From assembly GCA_030596395.1 (NCBI GenBank), contig JAUVKF010000003.1, positions 1 through 64,000 of the forward strand: a stretch of 64,000 nucleotides of DNA, written 5' to 3'. How positions within the stretch are numbered: the first letter of the stretch is position 1; each line of letters opens with the position of its first letter. The stretch is from Chlorobiota bacterium. Its GTDB lineage: Bacteria; Bacteroidota; Bacteroidia; Bacteroidales; F082. Of the stretch, positions 7,472 to 15,500 are shown piece after piece. Under the pieces are notes generated by a model. The model was given only the letters and a program-made list of their open reading frames with translations. It was not told the origin of the DNA and did no database searches. Made by a program: the position numbers and the translations under genes.

Positions 7472-9514
7472 TTACATCGAAGCCAAAAAACTACTCAAAT
7501 TGTCTTTCCTCGAAAGGTTCAGTTTTTTCCTTATCCGGCTACGGGTTACTTCAATGCTTTTGGCTGACCTGCCTGTAATGGATGCAATTTCTTTGGTATT
7601 GAGGTTCATGCGAAGAAAAGTACATAATCTTTGCTCGTAAGAAGTAAGGCTGGGATGTTTCTCATATAAACGTTTGTAGAAGTCTGGGTGCACCTGAATA
7701 AATTGGGTTTCAAATTCTTTCCAGTTGCTTTGCGGGGCATCAGTGCGGAGTTCGTTCACCAGTGCATTGATCTCCTGATAGGGAATGTCGGGGGAATTCT
7801 GAAGTTCTTTCAACTGGTTTATGATCCTTCCTATTAATTCGTTTTTCTGGTTTAAAAACATCATCTTCGAAGCCAGCTCCCGGTCCTTTACGTCCAGTTC
7901 TTTGTTAAGGTCTTCCAGTTTTTTAAGGCTCAGCAATTGTTGTTCGCGGTTTAATGCCCTGGTGTACCTTATCCGGTTAACCAGTAAAACAATAGCCACA
8001 ATACTAAGCGCTACACCAAGGATCATTGCAAACAAAGTGATCCGATTATTTTTAAGCTTTTGTTTCTGCAAAGAGGTCTTATTTCTTAATAATTCATTTT
8101 CCCGCTCTTTTTTCTCATAATTATACCTTGCCTCAATTCGCTTGATCTCTTTTTGCTGGTCGTAATAATTCACGCTGTCCGACACATTATGGTATACCTC
8201 AAACCAGGTCAATGCCGTTTTTATATCGCCTGTTTTTTGGTAGCTTTTGAACAGGGAATAAGATGCATCTTTCTGAATCGAAATAACCTTTAGTTCAAGG
8301 GCATTTTTGTAGGCCTTATCAGCTAATGCGATGGCTTCGTTAAACCGCTTGAGTTGCACAAACGCATTGGCATACCACAAATAAATATTGGCAATCAGCG
8401 ATTTATTGTTTGTTTTTTTTGCTGTATTCAGGGCCAGTGAAAAATAATTGATGGCTTCGGTATATTCTTTTTCAGCGAGGTAATATTTGCCCATCAGGAA
8501 ATTGCATTCAGCCAAAAACGGCTTTGAGGCGATTTCTTCTGCAACGGTCATTGTTTTCTGGCAAAACTCGTATGCTTTGTCATTATCATTCATTTGGAGA
8601 TAGATATCCGCCAGGTTATAATACCTGATCACCAGTTGTGATTTTACCTGGGCTAATTCTTCAATTTCAGTCGATTTTATTAAGTATTCAAGGGCTCTTT
8701 TATTTTCTCCAACCATTTTCAACACAACACCAATGTTGATCAAAGCATCGGAAACAGCATCTTTGTTTCCTGTTTTTTCATAATAGTCTAGTGCTTCTTC
8801 AAAATATACAATCCCTTCTTCCAGCTTTTCCTGCTCGCAATACAATATCCCCAAATGGATCTTGATATCGGATATCAGCAAGCTGTCATGCAGCATATCA
8901 GCAATTTTCAATGCTCTATTGAAGCAGGTGTCGGCTGACGGATAATTTCCAAGCCGGTTTTTGGTAAGTCCGCAGGCATTCATTGCATGATACATTCCAT
9001 GGAAATTGTCTGTTTCAGTGTAAAGCCGGTAAGCTTCTTCGAACATTTTTCCTGAAGCCGGGTAATCGTTATTCACATACCTGATGTATCCGATATCAAA
9101 TAAAGCCTCGGCTTCAAAATCGGTTAAACCGGCTTGTTTTGCTATTTCAAGCGATTGCTGGTAATATATTCCCGACCGCCTGTATTCATCGTTGTAATAA
9201 TAAATATTGCCGGTGCGATTGAAGGCATCAATTATTGTTTCAAGGTAAACTTTTTCAAGTCCTGAAAGATTTTTGTAATCCAGTTCAGCTTCAAATGTTT
9301 TGAAGTCGGTATTAATGGTTTGGTAATAATAAATGGCTGAATCAGGATGGGTGTAGTGAAGTGCTTTGCCTTTTCGAAGAAGTTTGTTCGCCTTGTTTGT
9401 GTCGGGAATATTTTGAGCAAGGGAAATTACGTGCAGTGGAATTGCATAAATTAAGAGAAATAATAATAAGGTCCGCAGATGAATGTGACCTCTGGTTTTT
9501 AATTTGTTTTCCAT
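7472..9514 (-). CDS. TPR sensor-regulator with membrane segment and C-terminal LuxR-type HTH
   Basis: A 680-residue protein if translation starts at the Met at 9514 (MENKLKTRGHIHLRTLLLF). An upstream Met at 9565 would add 17 residues and bury the signal anchor. A signal peptide or anchor lies at about residues 13-33. Tetratricopeptide repeats fill about 50-440. A second transmembrane helix (ITLFAMILGVALSIVAIVLL) lies near 490-510, then a coiled coil (LSLKKLEDLNKELDVKDREL). The C-terminus is a GerE/LuxR-like helix-turn-helix (LNTKEIASITGRSAKSIEV). This is the Bacteroidota architecture in which a periplasmic TPR domain is tied to a cytosolic DNA-binding domain across the inner membrane, without a kinase. 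Ligand and targets are unknown. It stands alone between repeat-rich intergenic regions. Confidence 0.85.
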   Translation of the reverse strand: MENKLKTRGHIHLRTLLLFLLIYAIPLHVISLAQNIPDTNKANKLLRKGKALHYTHPDSAIYYYQTINTDFKTFEAELDYKNLSGLEKVYLETIIDAFNRTGNIYYYNDEYRRSGIYYQQSLEIAKQAGLTDFEAEALFDIGYIRYVNNDYPASGKMFEEAYRLYTETDNFHGMYHAMNACGLTKNRLGNYPSADTCFNRALKIADMLHDSLLISDIKIHLGILYCEQEKLEEGIVYFEEALDYYEKTGNKDAVSDALINIGVVLKMVGENKRALEYLIKSTEIEELAQVKSQLVIRYYNLADIYLQMNDNDKAYEFCQKTMTVAEEIASKPFLAECNFLMGKYYLAEKEYTEAINYFSLALNTAKKTNNKSLIANIYLWYANAFVQLKRFNEAIALADKAYKNALELKVISIQKDASYSLFKSYQKTGDIKTALTWFEVYHNVSDSVNYYDQQKEIKRIEARYNYEKKERENELLRNKTSLQKQKLKNNRITLFAMILGVALSIVAIVLLVNRIRYTRALNREQQLLSLKKLEDLNKELDVKDRELASKMMFLNQKNELIGRIINQLKELQNSPDIPYQEINALVNELRTDAPQSNWKEFETQFIQVHPDFYKRLYEKHPSLTSYEQRLCTFLRMNLNTKEIASITGRSAKSIEVTRSRIRKKLNLSRKDNLSSFLASM

Positions 9515-9991
9515 GAGTAAAAACCAGTAATTTAAAGTTTGTTTTACAGCTTCAAAAACAGGCAAGTAAATATAAGAAAAAGATTGAAACGGATATTAGG
9601 AATAATTGACTGATGCGTGCATTCCTGCCTGCGGCAGGCAGGTTGAGCGTGACAGATGAAGCACGCGGAAACACGCACGTTAGTAGTGTTGAACAGACGG
9701 GTTCCGTCAGTGGCCGGACAGGTAACCCGTCTGTTCATTGTAGTTTCATTTACTAATTGTATTCTTAGCATACCCCAATTAAATCGGGCATAAAAATAGC
9801 CATATTCTTTTGATGCATAAGAATACAACTGCATGGCGCACGCATTCTTGCGCGTGACTGGAACAACTTGAAGCACGCGGACATCCGTGCACTAGTTAGT
9901 GCTATATCCTTAGTTCACATAAGAATACAACTTTCCTTAACCAATTATGTTTATTGGGAAGGCTTGGGAAATAAAATCAAAAATTGAGGGA
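9515..9991. repeat. Repeat-rich intergenic region with two copies of an AAGCACGCGG element
   Basis: No gene seen. A 13-bp perfect inverted pair GAACAGACGGGTT (9691-9703) and its complement (9724-9736) lies in the middle. Two related segments, about 9613-9680 and 9835-9890, share GCATTC...GCGTGAC...GAAGCACGCGG. The left one carries an extra 18 bp, the palindrome at 9624-9642. The right segment lies between two direct copies of CATAAGAATACAACT (9815-9829 and 9918-9932), with an inverted AAGAATACAA nearby at about 9760. Confidence 0.7.
9624..9642. repeat. 19-bp GC-rich palindrome CCTGCCTGCGGCAGGCAGG
   Basis: A near-perfect palindrome between ATTC and TTGAGCGTGA. The related segment near 9843 reads ATTC directly followed by TTGCGCGTGA, so 18 bp distinguish occupied from empty form. 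Confidence 0.8.
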
Positions 9992-10267
9992 CTAATATCT
10001 GCGGTTACCGCCCGATCTGTCAGATGACCTTGGTTCTGATTTTTTTACCACGATTTGTCTGCCATCGAGTTCGCTGTCGTTTAGTGCTTCAATAGCCTGA
10101 AGTCCTTCTTCGTCATTTGGCATTTCAACAAATCCAAAACCTTTTGAACGGCCTTCGTACTTGTCGAAGATAATTTTGGCAGAACTTACTTCGCCAAATT
10201 TTTCAAACTGTGCCTGAAGTTGATCCTCCCGAGTTTGATAAGATAATTTTGCTACAAAAATATTCAT
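9992..10267 (-). CDS. Small RRM RNA-binding protein
   Basis: A 91-residue single RNA-recognition-motif protein with RNP2 (IFVAKL, residues 3-8) and RNP1 (KGFGFVEM, residues 42-49), followed by a short basic and Gly tail (RSSDRSGGNRRY). Such glycine-tailed RRM proteins are widespread in Bacteroidota and cyanobacteria, bind RNA and are often cold- or stress-responsive. The start at 10267 (MNIFVAKLSY) is preferred over the Met at 10279, because family members begin directly with the first RRM strand. A TAnnTTTG promoter-like element on the minus strand (10356-10363) would give a leader of about 80 nt, in line with long leaders of cold-responsive genes. It is a single-gene unit. The family call is firm; RNA targets are unknown. 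Confidence 0.93.
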   Translation of the reverse strand: MNIFVAKLSYQTREDQLQAQFEKFGEVSSAKIIFDKYEGRSKGFGFVEMPNDEEGLQAIEALNDSELDGRQIVVKKSEPRSSDRSGGNRRY

Positions 10268-10355
10268 AAATAAAAACATTGTCCTGCTGCTTAAAAACTG
10301 ACACTGTCATTAAATTCCGTTTAATCAGTTTCTAATGCAGATGGAATTAAAGATA

Positions 10356-10363
10356 CAAATGTA
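10356..10363 (-). promoter_or_regulatory. Candidate -7 element (TACATTTG) for the RRM gene
   Basis: On the minus strand TACATTTG matches the Bacteroidota -7 consensus TAnnTTTG, about 85 bp upstream of the RRM start. No TTTG is found at the matching -33 position, so this is only a candidate. Confidence 0.3.
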
Positions 10364-10512
10364 CCTATTTTTTACCGATTACTTGTTTTTTGTTAAAAAA
10401 TTCAAAAAAAATGAATCCCGCTAAATCCCCTTCTTGGAAGGATGTAGCGGTGGATCAATATAAAAACGCCATTCATTTTTTTGATTTTTCCGACTTTATG
10501 GCCAAACACTAA

Positions 10513-11238
10513 TTAAACCAACTCGTAATAGTTTTGTTTAAACAGATCGTAAAGAAAAACCTTATGAAAATCTGAGTTCAGCCTGAGTTGACCCAGGGCA
10601 TTCTCAAAATTAAATGAAGCAGGTTTATTAATAAAATCAGCTGAAAGGATCAACCAATAAAAGTCGTGGATTTGTTTTTGGTAGGTACGGAGTTTTTCTT
10701 CTTTTTTAGTTAATGGGTTTTGGATAAATTCATGATTCAACAGATCTTGCACTGAAAGTTCAGTCCGTAAATCCCAAAAAGAGTTTTTAAATGTGGGATG
10801 GCCATGAATAATAATCCTGCTTATGCCGGGAGGCAAGTGTTCCTGATCAATCTGTATTACGTATTGGGATCCGAATTTATATTCTGACACCACATCAATA
10901 ATAGCAATTGCTATTTTAGTTGCATAAAGTTCATCATTGATAGGGCTGGTGAAATCGCTGTCGAAAAAAATATGGGCAAGGACCGGGTTCTTATAGCGTT
11001 CAGTATATAGTGCATGAGCCTTGTAGATGATTGACCTTATCTTATTTTCCAGAGGGTTCTGGCTATGATCTTTATAGATTCTTGATAGCTCAATACCTAT
11101 CGATTTGGTGAGCGATAACTTTAAAGTAAAATCCGGCGATTCGCTTTTAATCAACTTACCCTTCGGGAAATCTGGGTAATTGTCCCTGAACGACCTCATT
11201 ACCAGCCATTCCTCCTGTGTTTTGATTCTGGTATTCAT
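10513..11238 (-). CDS. Unknown protein, possibly a divergent PD-(D/E)XK nuclease fold
   Basis: A 241-residue soluble protein that I cannot place with certainty. Residues 33-54 (ESPDF ... IGIELSRI) resemble the core of PD-(D/E)XK nuclease-like proteins: Glu/Asp at 33-36, a beta hairpin, then Glu50 in a strand. The usual lysine of E-x-K is Ser here, so activity is doubtful. The rest alternates strands and helices with a HGHPTF segment near 165 and an aromatic-rich C-terminus. There is no signal peptide or membrane helix. It lies between the RRM gene and tsaD, with more than 230 bp on each side, so it is probably transcribed alone. Similar unnamed proteins occur sporadically as accessory genes; a defence or repair role is speculation. 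Confidence 0.6.
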   Translation of the reverse strand: MNTRIKTQEEWLVMRSFRDNYPDFPKGKLIKSESPDFTLKLSLTKSIGIELSRIYKDHSQNPLENKIRSIIYKAHALYTERYKNPVLAHIFFDSDFTSPINDELYATKIAIAIIDVVSEYKFGSQYVIQIDQEHLPPGISRIIIHGHPTFKNSFWDLRTELSVQDLLNHEFIQNPLTKKEEKLRTYQKQIHDFYWLILSADFINKPASFNFENALGQLRLNSDFHKVFLYDLFKQNYYELV

Positions 11239-11574
11239 TTAGTATTATTGGATGCCTGCTTTGCGAATCCGAAAAGTGGATCGTTAAAAGTTAATTGTTT
11301 AGTTAGTTTAATTATTTCTCAGTGTGCTGATGTGCTTGCCAAAGATATGAATTCCTGGTTTATTTTAACTCATCCCCTGTCAGACTTGTGTTTGACATGA
11401 GGCTTGCTCATAAGTCAGGTTTTCTTTATTGGTTCACGCAAACCTGCCTGCCGGCAGGCAGGGCCGCAAAGATCGCAGCCTTAAGATACTGAACTTCAAT
11501 ATTATTTTTCTCTGCGTTCTCTGCGGCCCTGCGTGAAATAAGACTTATAAGACAGCCTTCCAGGGGGTGAGTTT
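11239..11574. repeat. Long inverted repeat with a palindrome inserted in one arm
   Basis: No gene. The left arm is TTCACGCA (11433-11440) plus GGGCCGCAAAGATCGCAG (11461-11478). The right arm at 11512-11537 is its complement without interruption; 24 of 26 bases match once 20 bp (11441-11460) are removed from the left arm. The structure lies 37 bp downstream of the tsaD stop codon and could act as a transcript-end hairpin. The bases from 11239 to about 11430 show nothing I can name. Confidence 0.8.
11441..11460. repeat. 20-bp GC-rich palindrome inserted in a hairpin arm
   Basis: AACCTGCCTGCCGGCAGGCA interrupts the left arm of the 11433-11537 inverted repeat; the partner arm is uninterrupted. 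This is the cleanest occupied/empty comparison for this element in the window. Confidence 0.85.
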
Positions 11575-12594
11575 TCAAGCAAATTTACTTTTCGAATAGG
11601 GCGTTATATCCTGCGAAGCAAACTCATTATTAAGGTATTTAAAATACCCTGCAATGGCAATCATCGCTGCATTGTCGGTACTGAATTGCAATTCAGGGAT
11701 ATGCGTTGTCCAATTCAGTTTGTCGGCAGATGCAAGCAATGCTGTACGCAATGCTGAATTCGCAGAAACTCCTCCGGCAATGGCAATTTCCCTGATGCCT
11801 GTTTCCCTTGATGCCCTTTTTAACTTACTCAGCAATATTCGAATAATGGTATCCTGAATGGAAGCTGCCAGATCAGCTTTGTTGAGTTCAATAAATTGAT
11901 CGTTTGTTTTAAGCTTATCACGTAAAAAATACAAAAAGGCAGTTTTTAAGCCACTGAAACTAAAATTCAATCCTTGTATTTTGGGTTCAGGAAAACTGAA
12001 AGCTTTCGGGTTTCCTTCTATGGCAAGCTTATCAATTTCGGGCCCGCCTGGGTAGGGTAGTCCCATAATTTTTGCTGATTTGTCAAAGGCTTCACCTGCT
12101 GCATCATCAATTGTGCTGCCGATGATCGTCATATTTGAGGGGCTTTCAACCTTAACAATCTGCGTATGGCCTCCCGAAACTGTCAGGCACAAAAAAGGAA
12201 ATGCCGGTTGTTTACTGTTGCTGTCAACTTTAATAAAGTGTGATAAAATATGTGCTTTCAGGTGATCTACCTCTATGATTGGGATACCTAGACCCAGGGC
12301 AAAAGATTTGGCAAACGAGGTGCCCACAAGCAGCGAGCCAAGAAGACCCGGGCCACGGGTAAATGCAACTGCGCTGAGGTGTTTTTTGGTTATATTTGCT
12401 TCCTTTAAGGCAACTTCAACAACGGGTATAATATTTTGCTGATGTGCCCTTGATGCGAGCTCCGGCACAACGCCGCCAAAGGAATGATGAACATGCTGGT
12501 TTGCAATAATATTCGACCTTATCCATTCGTTCTCCAATACGGCTGCTGAAGTGTCGTCACATGAAGATTCAATACCTAAAATAAACGTGCTCAT
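11575..12594 (-). CDS. tsaD: tRNA N6-adenosine threonylcarbamoyltransferase TsaD
   Basis: A 339-residue cytosolic enzyme of the Kae1/TsaD family. It transfers the threonylcarbamoyl group from threonylcarbamoyl-AMP to A37 of ANN-decoding tRNAs, working with TsaB and TsaE. Family signatures are clear: GIESSCDDTSAAVL at the N-terminus, HHSFGGVVPELASRAH, the metal-binding histidines in VDHLKAH near residue 110, LTVSGGHTQI, GGPEIDKLA, FSFSGLKTA, and IAGGVSANSALR. The length is normal for bacterial TsaD. Its ATG at 12592-12594 directly abuts the start codon of the divergent tamB gene, an arrangement common in Bacteroidota. Promoters of each gene must therefore lie inside the other's coding sequence. 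The call is certain. Confidence 0.98.
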   Translation of the reverse strand: MSTFILGIESSCDDTSAAVLENEWIRSNIIANQHVHHSFGGVVPELASRAHQQNIIPVVEVALKEANITKKHLSAVAFTRGPGLLGSLLVGTSFAKSFALGLGIPIIEVDHLKAHILSHFIKVDSNSKQPAFPFLCLTVSGGHTQIVKVESPSNMTIIGSTIDDAAGEAFDKSAKIMGLPYPGGPEIDKLAIEGNPKAFSFPEPKIQGLNFSFSGLKTAFLYFLRDKLKTNDQFIELNKADLAASIQDTIIRILLSKLKRASRETGIREIAIAGGVSANSALRTALLASADKLNWTTHIPELQFSTDNAAMIAIAGYFKYLNNEFASQDITPYSKSKFA

Positions 12595-15500
12595 TTGAAA
12601 ACAGATAAGGTTCGCAAAAATATTAAAAAAAGATTGCTTAATGCACTCGTTTATACTTTGCTGGTGTTGGTCTTATTACCGCCCGGCCTTGCATTTCTTT
12701 TTCATGAGCCAATTGTACAAACACTTACAGGACGACTGGTCACCCACATTCTTTCTTCCCGCGTAGGCAACCAGGCATCAATTGATGCAGTGAGGATCGG
12801 TATCCGCCAAGGAATTACCCTGGATGGTGTACTGGTAAAAGATCATCGCGACAGCACCCTGATGAAAATTGATGAATTAGTCGCAAAACCGGTTTATGCC
12901 GACTGGGGATTATTTGGGATCAGGTTTTCTAAAATCGAATTAAACGGTGTTGAATTCAGGATCGCAAAATATAAGGGCGATGATGACCTGAACCTGATCA
13001 TGCTGATCAATAAATTCAGGGTTCCGGGTTCAACAGCCGCAAGCGATGAACAAAACCAATTTAAATTAAAGTCGAAAAAGCTGTTCCTGAACAACGCGCT
13101 GTTCCAATATTATGATGAAGAACAAGAATTTGAACTGGAAACGGATATGGATTATGCAAATATCATTTTCGACAGTATCTTCCTGGATGCCACCAATTTC
13201 GTTATCGTGAACGATTCGCTGAACTTTCGCATCAACAGCATGAATACAAATGAAAGATCGGGTATAAAAGTGAGGGAAATGCAGGCAGATTTTAGTATCA
13301 GCAATTCAGGCCTTCGTGCAAACGGACTGTTATTTACAATGAACAATTCAAACTTTGATCTGGACTTTGGGTTCAACTATAATTCATATGGATCGTACAG
13401 CGAGTTTATTGATTCAGTGGTGATCTACGCTGATATTCGTCCTTCCGAAATGTTAATGTCTGATATCGGGTTTTTTACAAACGTGATGAAGAAAATGCCA
13501 AATAGAGTGGGGCTTACCGGTAAAGTATATGGAACAATCAGTGATTTTAAAGGTGATGATGTGAGGGTGCATTATGGAAGACACACACGCCTGGCTTTGG
13601 ATGCCGAAATAACCGGCCTGCCCGACTTTTTCTCATCATACCTGGTTGCCGACTTCAGAGAGGTTACAACAACCGCATGTGAGCTAAAGTCAATTTTTGT
13701 GCCTGGTGATGAAGAGCATCTTGATTACACTTCATATGCTGATTGTAACGACCTGATTAAATTCAATGGAAGATTCGAGGGCTATTACAACGACTTTAAA
13801 ACTGATTTTGACTTAAAATCTGACGAAGGTGATCTTAACGGTGATCTTCTATTTACCAGTATAAAGAACGACACATTGCATTTTGATCTACACGCGACAG
13901 GCGATACAATTAACATCGGTAAGCTATTGGATGAGAAAGAAATTCTTGGAAATGTCAATTTTTATTTGAACCTGAAAGGGCATGGAAATAACTGGTCGGA
14001 TGTCAAGATTAAATCGAACGGAACCTTACGCGCAACGGATTTCATGGATTACAATTATAGCAGGATCAGGTTTTCGGGTAGATACCAGAAAGATCGTGCT
14101 GAAGGGAATATCGTGGTCGGCGACCGTAATTTGATGATGAATGCTGATGTAGTGGCTATGCTGAAAGAAGAACCTGAACTTGGCGTTGTCGCCAGTATCC
14201 GAAAAGCTCATCTCGATAACCTGAATATGTGGAAGGGTTACGATTTTAGTTTTTCAACAAATGCTGCGATTAAAATTAAAGGCTTAAGTCCCGATAGCAT
14301 GACAGGAAAGGCAATCCTTGAAAACAGCAGGTTATTTTTCGGAGAGGAGGAGTATTATCTGTCATCAGCCATTCTGGAAAAGAGACTGGATGAAAGCGGA
14401 ATACATACCATTGATTTAAAATCGGATATTGCCGATGTGAACCTCCGGGGAAAGTATAATATCACTACGCTTCCTGATCGGATAACCGCACTCACCAACC
14501 ACTATATCAGGTTAATACCTCAGCAAGAAGATACGCTATATCCCGAAAAGGAATATGCAGATTTAAACCTTACACTTTATGATGATGAAATGATAACCGA
14601 TCAATTTGTCCCCTGGTTAAGCCTGTCAGACAGCACCTCCGTAGATGCAGAATTTGATTTCGATAACGATCTCCTCAACTTTTCCACAAACTTTGAAAAT
14701 ATGGAAATCAGTGGGATAGAAATGAAGGGTAACAAACTGCAAATTGCTAGCAGCAATAACGCCTTGAATCTGGAGTATTCAAACAGCAATATGATTTTTA
14801 GAGACAGCACATCCGATGATAAAACTGTATTCGGACTGGATAACTTTATGTTAAAAGCAGTGGCTATGAATGATAGCCTGGCCTATCAAATTTATTGGAA
14901 CAACGTTGACAGCTTACTGAAAAACCGGGGCGATCTCTCAGGTTATTATAAAAAAGAAGTTGATAAAGATTATTTTAAAATAGCTTATGCCGATGTTTTA
15001 ATTAATGATACCTCATGGACGATTGATCCTGAAAATAGTGTTGTTATTGATACTACCGGGGCATGGTTTAAAAATGTGAACATAAATGGAGGCAAGTCGC
15101 GAATAAATTTTTCGGGTAAACTACCAAGAAAAGACGGGGATTCGCTCAATGTGTCGTTTGATAAATGGAACCTTTCAAATTTCGACATGATTACCAGGTT
15201 GTGGCGTTTTGATCTGGATGGGATAATTAATGGTGATTTTCAATACGGCCTTTTTGGCGAGAACCCTGTTATTTCATCAAATATTACTATTGACCATTTA
15301 GCGCTGAACAAAGAATATCTTGGAAAGGCAGAATTGATTAATACATGGAACAATTCGAACAAATCTATTTCGATAAAAACAAAAGTTACCCGTGAGGGTA
15401 CTTCCGGTAGCGGAGAAGTACTGTCAATAAGTGGTGTTTATTTTCCTTTTAAGGATGAGCAGTCGCTTGATTTGGATATCTTGTTTAACCGTCTGAAAAT

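Noticed and set aside
9691-9736. Terminator for the genes around the LuxR-type regulator
   Set aside because: The 13-bp stem lacks a T-run and lies upstream of the regulator's start, not at a gene end.
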